NCBI RefSeq assembly: GCF_015062915.1 | Contig: NZ_SUTJ01000014.1 | Span: 1-35,012, forward strand | DNA length: 35,012 nt | Direction of reading: 5' to 3' | Source of the DNA: Methanobrevibacter thaueri | GTDB lineage: Archaea; Methanobacteriota; Methanobacteria; Methanobacteriales; Methanobacteriaceae | In this document: positions 1 to 7,662 of the stretch, piece after piece | Layout: every line of letters begins with the position of its first letter | How positions within the stretch are numbered: position 1 is the stretch's first letter | Translations under genes and position numbers: made by a program | The notes under the pieces: model-generated | Databases searched by the model: none | Seen by the model: the letters and a program-made list of their open reading frames with translations, nothing else | What the model was told of the DNA's origin: nothing

Positions 1-17
1 TTTTTGGAGATATTATT

Positions 18-572
18 ATGAAAGTTTTAGGAATTAATACAAGTCCAAGAGAAGCTAGTAATGTGAAAATTGCTTTGGAAGCTGCATTGGATGCTGCTTC
101 AGCAAAAGGCGCTGAAACTGAAATAGTTGACGTTAACAAATTAACAATCACTCCATGTCAAGGTGACAACTATTGTAAAGAACATGATTCTGAATGTGCT
201 TTAAATGATGATATGCAGGATATCTATCAAAAAATCGAGGAAGCTGATGGAATCATCCTGGCAAGCCCAATATACTTCTGTGACGTGAACGCTCAGGCAA
301 AACTCGTAATAGACAGATTATACTCATATTTCATGAACCCTAAATACAGCGAATTGTTCTCAACTAAAAAAGTTTCAATAATTGCAACCCACGGTGCAGC
401 TCCTTTAGAAGCATTTGAAAGTTCCCTAAATACTCAAATGGCAGCTTTTGAAGTATTAGGATTCAAAACCGGTAACATTATTAACTTGGATGACAATAAT
501 GTTCCAGGTGCAATTAACGATAAGGAAGATCAACTTCAAAAAGCAAGAGAAATTGGTGAAAACTTAATCTAA
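18..572 (+). CDS. Iron-sulfur-flavoprotein-like NAD(P)H:FMN oxidoreductase
   Basis: A 184-aa flavodoxin-fold protein of the NADPH-dependent FMN reductase/Isf family, expected to bind FMN and move electrons in the cytoplasm. The N-terminal phosphate loop reads GINTSPREASN (residues 5-15), and ILASPIYF near residue 80 is the second flavin-contact segment. After the first beta-alpha-beta unit comes the Isf cysteine segment (47-60). Isf proteins normally have four cysteines spaced C-x2-C-x2-C-x5-7-C. Here cysteines are at 47, 53 and 60, and the second position is Asp50. The cluster may therefore be Asp-ligated, three-iron, or absent. GGAG lies 9 nt before the ATG. The 52-aa gene downstream starts 15 nt after the stop, so the two are probably co-transcribed. 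The family call is firm; the physiological partner is unknown. Confidence 0.85.
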   Translation: MKVLGINTSPREASNVKIALEAALDAASAKGAETEIVDVNKLTITPCQGDNYCKEHDSECALNDDMQDIYQKIEEADGIILASPIYFCDVNAQAKLVIDRLYSYFMNPKYSELFSTKKVSIIATHGAAPLEAFESSLNTQMAAFEVLGFKTGNIINLDDNNVPGAINDKEDQLQKAREIGENLI

Positions 573-587
573 ATCAATGGTGATATC

Positions 588-746
588 ATGACCAACATAC
601 ACGAAAATTGTGACAATTATGTAAAGAGTAAGGATATGTGTTTAAGATTCTTTGAAATGGGCATTAGTGATGTCAGTCAATACGATGAATGCGCGGAAAA
701 AACAGTATTCAGCGATAAGGATCTTCAAAGAAAATGGAGTAATTAA
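588..746 (+). CDS. Small cysteine-containing protein, 52 aa
   Basis: A short ORF directly behind the flavoprotein, with GGTGAT at 579-584 as ribosome-binding site and an ATG at 588. The product is 52 aa, acidic and soluble, with three cysteines (8, 18, 35) and the core segment YVKSKDMCLRFFEMG. There is no signal peptide or membrane segment. Its position between the flavoprotein and a clear terminator (791-838) marks it as the last gene of a two-gene transcript. A role as partner or accessory of the flavoprotein is inference from position only. I do not recognise a named family. Confidence 0.65.
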   Translation: MTNIHENCDNYVKSKDMCLRFFEMGISDVSQYDECAEKTVFSDKDLQRKWSN

Positions 747-790
747 TCTTCATACATAAACTATAAACATATTAGTATTTAAAAAAGAAG

Positions 791-838
791 AAAATGAGAT
801 AATTCAAATCTCATTTTAATTTTATTTTAACTTTTTTT
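791..838 (+). terminator. Hairpin terminator of the flavoprotein transcript
   Basis: Ten-base arms AAAATGAGAT (791-800) and ATCTCATTTT (808-817) with a 7-nt loop, followed by T-rich tracts to 838. It lies 45 nt after the stop of the 52-aa gene. Confidence 0.7.
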
Positions 839-910
839 GCGGCCTTCAAGTAGTTGGCATTTCCCTTAAATTTAAATTTTCAGGATTAGTAATATGGAGG
901 TTATAAAGAT

Positions 911-1033
911 TTGAAAAGTATTGACTCAGTTTTAATTGCAGATCCAATGATGTGGCAAATCAACAATGGATTACAACATAACAAAATGCTTGGGGATGTC
1001 AAAAGTGGTTATGAAATATTTTTCTTTAACTGA
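911..1033 (+). CDS. Possible 40-aa ORF with TTG start
   Basis: An excellent ribosome-binding site, GGAGG at 896-900, precedes TTG at 911 with a 10-nt spacer, and an A/T-rich TATA-like block lies at about 870-880. The reading frame gives 40 residues, including DPMMWQINNGLQHN, and stops with TGA at 1033. No signal peptide or known motif is visible. It could be a real small protein or the 5' stub of a lost gene. The exported protein follows 39 nt later. Support is the SD and spacing alone, so confidence is modest. Confidence 0.35.
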   Translation: MKSIDSVLIADPMMWQINNGLQHNKMLGDVKSGYEIFFFN

Positions 1034-1072
1034 TTTAATAGGGGGTTTTAACATAATATCTAACGTGGTATT

Positions 1073-1804
1073 ATGAAAAAAACATATATTTGTATATTAA
1101 TTGCTTTATTGGCAATCATAAGTCTAACTACTGTTTCAGCAGGTTTTTTAGACGGATTTTTCGGTGGAAATGTTCATTTCGGAAATTTAACCATGAATGC
1201 GAATGATGAAAATTATCAGGAAGGGATGAATGTTGTAAATATTGAGAATTATACTATTGACCTATTTTCTTTTCAGGGGGATGACTCTAAAGACGGAAGG
1301 TTTTCGGATATAGCTAATAGCTTTAAGAAAGATAGTTCCAACATGTTTACAGAAAAATCAGTAACTGAAGCATTTAAAAATGCAGATGACTCTTCAGATG
1401 GAGTAAATATTATTCAAACTGAAATTCATAATGATGCGGGTTCCAAAACTGTTTCAAAACAGATTAACGGTTTAAATGAAATATCTGATTTTAAGGGATT
1501 TGATATATCCGGCCATCAGGCGGCAGATTTTATTGTTTCTGAATCAATGACTGTTGACACTACAAAAACATCTTCCGATGTGCCTACCATTGTGATTAAT
1601 GGTGAAACAGTGTCTGATCCAACTTCTGAGAAATCAACAGATGCGGATATCTGCTCCAGATGGGTTTTAGTATATGATGAAAAAACTGATACCATGTACG
1701 GAGTGTCCATAAATTCTGCATTGTATGATACATTAACTGACAAAACTCTTCTTCAGACAGATGGACTTAACAGTCTTGTAGACTCTATTAATGTTGATGG
1801 TTAA
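1073..1804 (+). CDS. Exported protein of unknown function, 243 aa
   Basis: The N-terminus is a classic Sec signal (MKKTYICILIALLAIISL) with a likely cleavage after TVSA at residue 23. The mature part is acidic and hydrophilic, has no further membrane span, and so should be released or wall-associated. GTGGTA just before the ATG is a weak SD. The mature protein contains no cysteine pair, zinc site or catalytic signature that I can name. The C-terminal half (about 190-235) has alternating hydrophobic residues suggesting a small beta-rich domain. A strong terminator follows 15 nt after the stop, making this a single-gene unit. The antisense ORF inside it is a shadow. Confidence 0.75.
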   Translation: MKKTYICILIALLAIISLTTVSAGFLDGFFGGNVHFGNLTMNANDENYQEGMNVVNIENYTIDLFSFQGDDSKDGRFSDIANSFKKDSSNMFTEKSVTEAFKNADDSSDGVNIIQTEIHNDAGSKTVSKQINGLNEISDFKGFDISGHQAADFIVSESMTVDTTKTSSDVPTIVINGETVSDPTSEKSTDADICSRWVLVYDEKTDTMYGVSINSALYDTLTDKTLLQTDGLNSLVDSINVDG

Positions 1805-1818
1805 TATATTTTTTTTTA

Positions 1819-1850
1819 AATGAGAAAATATTTTCTCATTATTTTTTTTT
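1819..1850 (+). terminator. Hairpin terminator after exported protein
   Basis: Perfect 10-bp stem AATGAGAAAA (1819-1828) / TTTTCTCATT (1831-1840), followed by A and nine T (1842-1850). The stem resembles the terminators at 791 and 8136. Confidence 0.8.
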
Positions 1851-2284
1851 AATGGTTTTGAATAATTCCTCTCAAAACTCCGTTAAATATCCTAAATTAG
1901 AGATTTTAAGCTATTGATACCTTAAAATAGGATTAATTATCAATAGAACTAATTGTATTATTAAGATTCGAAGCATTGTATTTCTTTCATCATTATTAAA
2001 ATCCTATGAATATATTCAACATTGAATCTTACAAACTCCCGAATTCTTGAGGCAAAATTCAATATTTTCATTGTTGCAATTGAATTTGCAGTCTATGATT
2101 GTTGTTATGTGGATGATATAATTTGTTTTTTAGCTTGTTGTAGATGTTGTGTTTGTAAAACAGTAAACTATAAATAGTATGTTTCACTGAAAGCAATTTT
2201 TCAAGGTCATAACAATTTTTTAAAGCCTGTATAAGTAGATAAAACTTAAATAAGATAATAACAATACTATATATTAATTTAAAA
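1851..2284. other. A/T-rich intergenic stretch, no supported gene
   Basis: About 430 nt without an ORF that has start, SD and length. Minus-strand frames near 2070-2160 read short stretches such as HNIYNKLKNKLYH before hitting stops, which could be a decayed gene, but nothing identifies it. Confidence 0.5.
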
Positions 2285-2304
2285 GGAATTTTAATTCCAT
2301 TTTT
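2285..2304 (+). terminator. Hairpin plus T-run upstream of the HNH gene
   Basis: GGAATT (2285-2290), TT, AATTCC (2293-2298), followed by ATTTTTT. It sits 34 nt before the HNH start codon, so it is either the terminator of a short upstream transcript or a leader attenuator of the HNH gene. Confidence 0.4.
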
Positions 2305-2337
2305 TAAAATTAAAGAAAATATAAAGGAGAACTATTT

Positions 2338-2994
2338 ATGAATTATGAATTAGTGGATACAATCCTATATACTGGAGAAGAAGGTTCTGTAAGTATTAAA
2401 GTGATTGTGGATAATAAAATAGCATTAGGTGATAATATGTCTGAAAATCCAAATTATTGGAAATTATTGGGGATAGTTAAAAAGCTAAAAGAAAAGGACA
2501 ACAAATGTTTTGTTTGTGGATCTAAAGAAAAAATTGTCCCTCATCACTTAAAAAAGGTAAAACAAACAAGTGATGAATATTACAGTGAGAATAACTTGAT
2601 ACTGCTGTGTGATAAGCATCATCATCAATATCATCAGCAATACTCTAATGTTAATCCAAAAACATTTTGTGAGTTCTTAAGGGATAATTTTGTGCTTAAA
2701 ATTAAAGAAAGTGAAATCAATAAGGTCAAAAAGAAAAGAAGGTTAAAAATGGACATAGATTTAAATAATCCATTAAAAATTTCTAAACTTACTAAATTTA
2801 TCAAATTGGTTAATAAAACCGCTAAAAAAACAGTTAAAATATCTGTTGGTGATAAATTGTATGGAATCCGTAATGTTAGAGATCAGGAAGGCTGCACAAT
2901 ATTGGAAATTAGGGGATATAAGGATGGATTTGTACTTCCCAATTATGAAAATGATAATTTTGTTATGCATATTGACTATATGGTGATGAGTTAA
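2338..2994 (+). CDS. HNH-motif protein with an extra C-terminal domain
   Basis: A 218-aa protein with strong SD AAGGAGA at 2324-2330. Residues 57-99 carry the zinc-bound HNH signature: Cys57-x2-Cys60, His69-His70, Asn86, then LLC (Cys91) and a His cluster at 94-99. HNH folds cut nucleic acid using a His-metal centre, so this is probably a small DNA endonuclease or nickase. Residues 1-45 are a short acidic leader; 125-140 are lysine/arginine-rich and could grip DNA. Residues 145-218 form a second domain (ISKLTKFIKLVNKTAKKTV and on) whose core is repeated in the mini-gene immediately downstream. No methylase or recombinase lies beside it, so a classical restriction system is not supported. Function beyond nuclease fold is unknown. 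Confidence 0.75.
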   Translation: MNYELVDTILYTGEEGSVSIKVIVDNKIALGDNMSENPNYWKLLGIVKKLKEKDNKCFVCGSKEKIVPHHLKKVKQTSDEYYSENNLILLCDKHHHQYHQQYSNVNPKTFCEFLRDNFVLKIKESEINKVKKKRRLKMDIDLNNPLKISKLTKFIKLVNKTAKKTVKISVGDKLYGIRNVRDQEGCTILEIRGYKDGFVLPNYENDNFVMHIDYMVMS

Positions 2995-2996
2995 GA

Positions 2997-3137
2997 TTGT
3001 CTAAGTTTAGAAAAATTATTAAATTAGTTTCTGGAAAAAATGTGCTAAAAGTATCAATTAAAGAAGAATTATATAATATCGTTCAAATTAAGGACAGGGA
3101 GGATGCACTTATTTTTGTTGTTGAAAATCAACAGTAA
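2997..3137 (+). CDS. 46-aa mini-gene duplicating the HNH protein tail
   Basis: TTG start at 2997, two nt past the HNH stop and in another frame. GGTGATGAG (2982-2990) serves as SD inside the end of the HNH gene, pointing to translational coupling. The product begins LSKFRKIIKLVSGKNVLKVS and aligns without strain to residues 148-192 of the HNH protein: ISKLTKFIKLVNK matches LSKFRKIIKLVSG, VKISVGDKLYGI matches LKVSIKEELYNI, and VRDQEGCTILEI matches IKDREDALIFVV. This is therefore a diverged tandem copy of the C-terminal domain alone. It may be a remnant of a second HNH gene or a free-standing regulator that pairs with the parent domain. The second option is inference. Confidence 0.55.
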   Translation: MSKFRKIIKLVSGKNVLKVSIKEELYNIVQIKDREDALIFVVENQQ

Positions 3138-3161
3138 ACAAGCAACCTTCATTAATTGACT

Positions 3162-3202
3162 AATAGATTTATCACTTCATTCATTTGAAGTTGAAATCTA
3201 TT
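3162..3202 (+). repeat. Long two-tier hairpin after the HNH operon
   Basis: Outer arms AATAGATTT (3162-3170) and AAATCTATT (3194-3202) enclose inner arms ACTTCA (3174-3179) and TGAAGT (3186-3191). A T-rich tract follows at 3203-3218. It probably acts as a terminator of the HNH/mini-gene transcript. Confidence 0.5.
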
Positions 3203-3218
3203 CTTCATTTTATTATTG

Positions 3219-3269
3219 TACTTCATTTAATTGAAGTAATGTTTTTAACTATATCTAATGGAGTACTTC
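3219..3269. repeat. Two further ACTTCA-type palindromes
   Basis: TACTTCA (3219-3225) / TGAAGTA (3232-3238) and TACTT (3254-3258) / AAGTA (3265-3269). With the inner hairpin at 3174-3191 this makes three related palindromes within 100 bp, between the HNH operon and the next promoter. Confidence 0.45.
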
Positions 3270-3309
3270 AAATTAAGTATATATTTTATTAATTAATGGA
3301 TAAATCTTT

Positions 3310-3318
3310 TTAATATAT
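3310..3318 (+). promoter_or_regulatory. TATA box for the exported protein, leaderless start
   Basis: TTAATATAT centred about 28 nt before the ATG at 3342, with no SD between. The spacing fits an archaeal promoter firing at or next to the start codon. Confidence 0.4.
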
Positions 3319-3341
3319 GAAAAGTAAAATAGTTACTGATA

Positions 3342-3950
3342 ATGATGAAAAAGATCCTGATTATTTTAATCTCAATACTAATATTCATGAGCTGTGTTCA
3401 TGCCCAAGACAATACAACCGTTGAAATAAATGGAGTAAGTTTTGAAATTCCAGAAAAATATAATGGTGGAAACATATATAAAAATGGTTATAGTGCAGAT
3501 TATTTTCATTTAACCTGCATTGATGATAATATTCCTAAATCAATTGGTTTGTGGGCTTGTGAAAAAGATTATGAGGAAAATTTAACTATATCAAATCATC
3601 CAGTGAAATTTTACTACCAATATAATCCATCTATCAAAGATAACTATTCTCATGCCTATTTTGCTTCCGGAAATTCTATCTATGAAATTAGTTGGATGGG
3701 CAATAATATCACGTCAGATATTGAAAAATTAATTAAAGACACACCACCATCTAAAATAAATAAAGATAAATTTTATTCCCTAATAGATGAATCTATTAAG
3801 ACATATAAAATTATTAAAAATCAGCAAGATGAATGGGATGCAGAATATAATTATTTGGAAGCTAAGTACCATGAATCCTTATCAAAAAATCCTGATGACA
3901 GCCGAACAAAAGAACTTTTAATAACCTTAATGAATAGTAAAATTTCATGA
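3342..3950 (+). CDS. Exported protein of unknown function, 202 aa
   Basis: A signal peptide (MMKKILIILISILIFMSCVH) is followed by a likely cleavage after VHA at residue 21. The mature protein begins with a short beta-rich domain (residues 25-135; VEINGVSFEIPEKY) and ends in a helical, charged segment (145-202). No membrane anchor or catalytic signature is visible. Two ATGs lie in tandem (3342, 3345); the TATA box at 3310-3318 and absence of SD favour leaderless translation from one of them. I read it as a surface protein of a lineage-specific family and cannot assign a role. Confidence 0.7.
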   Translation: MMKKILIILISILIFMSCVHAQDNTTVEINGVSFEIPEKYNGGNIYKNGYSADYFHLTCIDDNIPKSIGLWACEKDYEENLTISNHPVKFYYQYNPSIKDNYSHAYFASGNSIYEISWMGNNITSDIEKLIKDTPPSKINKDKFYSLIDESIKTYKIIKNQQDEWDAEYNYLEAKYHESLSKNPDDSRTKELLITLMNSKIS

Positions 3951-3983
3951 AGAGTAAACAAATTTGTAATAATAGTTTTTGTT

Positions 3984-4029
3984 AAATACGAAAATACTTA
4001 AATAGAAAATACGAAAATACTTAAATAAA
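3984..4029. repeat. Two tandem copies of a 23-bp repeat
   Basis: The unit AAATACGAAAATACTTAAAT plus three bases occurs at 3984-4006 and 4007-4029, nearly identical. Each unit holds a TACTTAAATA block that resembles a TATA/BRE element. It lies 450 bp upstream of the recombinase gene. Confidence 0.6.
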
Positions 4030-4140
4030 AAAATGGCTATTTTCACTGTGGAAAATTTCCATATACTAATCTTGATGATGTGAAAATTATTCTTTTTGGA
4101 TGTTAGAATTGAAAATTTGAAAATGGTCACAAATATTTTT

Positions 4141-4158
4141 TGCAACTTATAAGTTGCA
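4141..4158. repeat. Perfect 18-bp palindrome
   Basis: TGCAACTTA joined directly to TAAGTTGCA. A related half, ACTTACAGTTTGCA, follows at about 4185-4198. This could be an operator or a recombinase-binding site. The rest of 3951-4479 is A/T-rich and shows no supported gene; a minus-strand 85-aa ORF there is low-complexity and lacks an SD. Confidence 0.5.
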
Positions 4159-4410
4159 GCATTCATATTTTTTTGTATTATTGAACTTACAGTTTGCATC
4201 ACCCAAACTTAAAAAATTTTATTAATTTTTATAAATTTTTTATTACAAAATCAAAATTTGAAGAAAACACCATTTTGAAACCACCTGATGTATATGTATT
4301 ACTTCACTTCCAACATTTCTCCACAAACTCCCAAATTGACCTAATTTAATATATAAATAGAACGTATATTTTATGTAATAATATACAGTAAAAAAGAAAA
4401 GATACGAAGT

Positions 4411-4468
4411 ATTTATATACTAAAAAAATAAAAGTATAAATAAGGGTTTGAGTAAAAAATTTAGGAGG
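4411..4468 (+). promoter_or_regulatory. TATA box and strong SD of the recombinase gene
   Basis: ATTTATATAC at 4411-4420 is a good archaeal TATA box, giving a start near 4440. AGGAGG at 4463-4468 is a full SD, 11 nt before the ATG at 4480. Confidence 0.5.
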
Positions 4469-4479
4469 CAAAAAAGCTT

Positions 4480-5559
4480 ATGATCGAAGTCGATGAGCTA
4501 AAGGACTACCTAGATGAATACTTAGAAGAAAAACAAGAGGTAAAAAACTTAACAGAGGAAACCGTAAGAAAACAAACATTCAACATATCCAAATTCATTG
4601 AATATCTTGAATCAGAAGGAATCGCTGAATTGAATGACAGGAATGTGAAAAAGCAATTAAGACATTACCGTAGATACTGTTTAAAACAACGTGGCAACAA
4701 AAGGACCACTGTCAAAACATACATGATGAACATTCTCGAATTTATAAACTCAGAGGACGTTCAGGAAGAAATCCAGCATGATACAATCAAGATGAAGGAT
4801 ATCATTGAAGTTAAGACAGAAGATCCTGAAACTGCTAAAAAAAGAATTGAAAAAATCTCTCTAACTTGGCAGCAATCCAATTTCTTTTTAGATACCATCC
4901 AAAAAAGCGGAAACATTCGAGATTACGCTATTTGCAGGACTTTCATCGATTCTGGAATGAGGCTGAAGGAACTTGTACTCTTGAACAAGGATGATATTCA
5001 AGTGCCAATAGACGATAAGGGATTCTATGTCCTTCCAAACAACACTGATGAGTTCATTGATGTATATCTACGTGCAGAAACCACAAAAGGTGAAGCCAAG
5101 GACCGTACAACGTTCATTACCTATGATACATTGGTCAGCCTCAATGACATGATAATGGATCGTATCACAAAACTCAGGAAAAACACCAATGATGTCTACA
5201 GGCCAGTGATTCAAAGAAACAAGGCTGCTGAAGAGAAGAATCGTGAAGAGCTATTCACCAATATCAAGGGAAAACGCATAGGCAAGCGTGGAGTTCAGGA
5301 CATCATCAAAAAGCATGCTCGTGAGTGTGATGAGAGAATCGAAGAGGAAGGCATTGACTGTCCTGTAAACTACTTTGAAAATGTCAGTGTTCACATTCTA
5401 AGACACACTGCACTGTCTCATTATGCTGAAATCCTTACAGTTGCCGAGGTACAGTCAATTGCAGGCCATTCCAACTCACAGACAACAGATAAGTATATCC
5501 ACATTGACCGTGAGCAAATGAAACAAAAGTTAAGAGTCAATTCTCAAAAATTCATTTAA
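4480..5559 (+). CDS. Tyrosine recombinase / integrase (XerC/D-like)
   Basis: A full-length 359-aa site-specific recombinase. Residues 1-115 form the SAM-like helical core-binding domain. The catalytic domain runs from about 128 to 355 and shows the family residues: Arg161 in SGMRLKELV, the beta-hairpin lysine region near 203-209 (TTKGEAKDR), His305-x2-Arg308 in HILRHTALSH, His330 in IAGHS, and nucleophile Tyr339 in DKYIHI. It cuts and rejoins DNA through a 3'-phosphotyrosine. No capsid, terminase or replication gene is near, so this is not an obvious provirus. The upstream region carries tandem repeats and an 18-bp palindrome that could be its sites. It could serve chromosome-dimer resolution, inversion or an old integrative element; the sequence does not decide. 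GC content is higher than in its flanks. Confidence 0.9.
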   Translation: MIEVDELKDYLDEYLEEKQEVKNLTEETVRKQTFNISKFIEYLESEGIAELNDRNVKKQLRHYRRYCLKQRGNKRTTVKTYMMNILEFINSEDVQEEIQHDTIKMKDIIEVKTEDPETAKKRIEKISLTWQQSNFFLDTIQKSGNIRDYAICRTFIDSGMRLKELVLLNKDDIQVPIDDKGFYVLPNNTDEFIDVYLRAETTKGEAKDRTTFITYDTLVSLNDMIMDRITKLRKNTNDVYRPVIQRNKAAEEKNREELFTNIKGKRIGKRGVQDIIKKHARECDERIEEEGIDCPVNYFENVSVHILRHTALSHYAEILTVAEVQSIAGHSNSQTTDKYIHIDREQMKQKLRVNSQKFI

Positions 5560-5643
5560 ACATTGCACTTAATATTAAAAATAATAGATTTAAATATCAT
5601 ATAAGTCAAATATTATAACAAGAACTTTTATAATGGATTTTAT

Positions 5644-6651
5644 ATGAATTTGAGGAAACAATTTTTAATATTAAGTATTTTTATTATTTTTATTTTCGCA
5701 TGTGGCACATTTACTGCTTCAAATCTTCACAATAGCGAAGATTTACATGTTACATCTGATTTTTCTAACCAAACTGATGTTTTCGGTTGCTGTTCCATAG
5801 TATTGCAGCTTGACGGAAACGATACAATGATCTCCTATAGGCGTGATTCAAACGTAACAGCTGATGTATTTATTGAAAAAGTCAACTGGCATGGTATTCC
5901 TGCCGTAAAACAATATAAGGAATATGGAGGTTACTTCAATCATGTAATAGTTACCAATAACGGTTGGGTAATCGGTTTGGGCGGAATAGATGACGGTAAA
6001 AATAGTGAGATATGTGAAAACATCACTGCCGGCATGATAAATGACAATTATACAATATCAGAGCAGGCATTGGCAAAGATACAAGATATTAAAAAGCCAT
6101 ACGGAAGAGGACATGTTGTAATCAAGGCTCCAAACGGCAATTATGGTTTTGCCAATGTGGACAAGCTCAAAACTGGAACCTTGAAACCTGGACAATACAT
6201 TTCCATTCCAAATAATTATTCCTTATCAAGATCGGGCAATCTTTCTTTAAATTCCACTGATTTGGTTGGAGAAATGACTAAATTATCCCAATTGGATAAG
6301 TATGGATTGGATAGAAGGGAAATAGTCACTTATGATTTTAAAACTACTGAAAAGGGAAACATTACTGACATTTATGTTTCCAATGAGGATGGATCTCAGG
6401 TTGGCGCTAATTACACAGAATGCATAGATGACATTCATTTCAACAATACTGTGATTAAAGGTTCAGATATTCCAATTGGACCAAATTACAAAAGCATTGG
6501 GTCAATTGAATTTACAGGTGAACTCACAACAGCAAGCAAAGGTACTGTGCTGATGGTTCTTATTGCATTTGTAATTTTTGTTGCATTGCTGTTCTTCATT
6601 GTTCTGAAATTTGTGAGATTCATAAGGTATAAAATCCGTCGTAGATTTTAA
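5644..6651 (+). CDS. Membrane-anchored surface protein, 335 aa
   Basis: An N-terminal hydrophobic signal (residues 6-25, LRKQFLILSIFIIFIFACG) is followed by a large extracellular part with many N-x-S/T sequons (NQT, NDT, NVT, NIT, NYT, NLS, NST), consistent with archaeal N-glycosylation. A single strong membrane span lies at about 304-326 (MVLIAFVIFVALLFFIVLKF) and a basic tail RYKIRRRF faces the cytoplasm. A Cys-Cys pair sits at about 49-50 and further cysteines are near 120 and 260, so a disulfide is possible. The extracellular part splits into an alpha/beta-looking domain (45-150) and a beta-rich domain (150-290). I do not recognise the family. The promoter is probably ATTTAAATAT at about 5588, and the start has no strong SD. 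Confidence 0.75.
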   Translation: MNLRKQFLILSIFIIFIFACGTFTASNLHNSEDLHVTSDFSNQTDVFGCCSIVLQLDGNDTMISYRRDSNVTADVFIEKVNWHGIPAVKQYKEYGGYFNHVIVTNNGWVIGLGGIDDGKNSEICENITAGMINDNYTISEQALAKIQDIKKPYGRGHVVIKAPNGNYGFANVDKLKTGTLKPGQYISIPNNYSLSRSGNLSLNSTDLVGEMTKLSQLDKYGLDRREIVTYDFKTTEKGNITDIYVSNEDGSQVGANYTECIDDIHFNNTVIKGSDIPIGPNYKSIGSIEFTGELTTASKGTVLMVLIAFVIFVALLFFIVLKFVRFIRYKIRRRF

Positions 6652-7660
6652 TAAAATTTATGAAATTTATTAAAAAAGAGTAAATTTAAAGAAAATAGTC
6701 TATCTCAACAACTTGATATATATGTAAGAGTTGATTTATAGCATTTTCTTAATATTACTTGAGCATAACTGGTAAAATATATAGTATATCTACTTTCTGT
6801 ATATACAGATAGTATGTAAGTATATATTATCCATATTTACAGAAGTATTGAAATACATATTTACCTATTAATTCATATATTACTATAGTATGTAAATATA
6901 TATTAACATGATTTATAGTATAAGTACATATATAACTATAATATCTTATAATACTACTATTACTATTAATATATATTCAAGGAGAATATACGGAAATACA
7001 TTTCCGACTATGGTAATATTACACTAACGCTTTTCGCAGCAAAAATAAAGCTTTAAATCAAGTATTTAACTTAAATTCAATCAATTTGAACTTATTTTAT
7101 ATATTTAACATTTATTTATTTTGATAATCAGATAATATAATTATATTCAATGGATATGCATCTAAATACAATACCAGAATCCTCAATTTTTATAAGATTT
7201 ATTAAATTTTATGAAATTTCTTAATTTTATGAAATCTGAAAAAATACAATCTTTACTAAAAGGTGATATTTAAACTGCTCCATATATATGTGGCATTATA
7301 AGTAGGTCCCTTTCGTTAAATGTGTGGTGGTAATGTTAAAATTTATCTGATTTTTTCATGAATTATACATGTTTGTGATGAATTCTGCTTAATTATTTTC
7401 ATCTACAATTAGTTACCTAAAATTACAACTTCACCTATCGAAACAAGTAAAGTAATTTCAGCAATCTGGGAAAAATTGATCAACATAATTAACACAACAC
7501 TTCAAGTAACTTTCTTTATTTATCAATTCCATCGTTATTTACTCGTTTAAAGATATCTTTAATCTCATTCTTTTAAATTCGCTTCAATTCATCGAAAGAT
7601 TTATAAACAATTAAAATATAATTATAATTAATTTTATTAAGCAAATTTGTTTGATAAAAT
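6652..7660. other. 1-kb A/T-rich region without a supported gene
   Basis: No ORF with start and SD is convincing. Visible structure includes a 14-bp palindrome TCTGTATATACAGA (6796-6809), a 19-bp direct repeat AGTATGTAAGTATATATTA (6811-6829, and 6887-6905 with one mismatch), a hairpin CGGAAAT/ATTTCCG (6991-7006), and two copies of AATTTTATGAAAT (7205-7217, 7223-7235). These may be promoter or replication-type A/T elements, or decay. Confidence 0.45.
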
Positions 7661-7662
7661 GT

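Noticed and set aside
1930..2160. Minus-strand broken frames (HNIYNKLKNKLYH, RLQIQLQQ, LPQEFGSL) that could be an old transposase
   Set aside because: Pieces are short, interrupted by stops and carry no catalytic motif; a chance product of A/T-rich DNA cannot be excluded.
3984..4029. Possible CRISPR-like repeat
   Set aside because: Two abutting 23-bp units without spacers and no cas genes; a simple tandem duplication.
3945..4202. 85-aa minus-strand ORF
   Set aside because: Phe/Ile/Lys/Tyr low-complexity composition, no SD, and it runs across repeats and the 18-bp palindrome.
4480..5559. Recombinase as part of a provirus
   Set aside because: No structural, packaging or replication genes on either side within the window.
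7413..7550. Stop-to-stop plus-strand frame of 45 codons reading ITTSPIETSKVISAIWEKL and on
   Set aside because: No start codon or SD, stops close on both sides, and no family match; at most a gene remnant.
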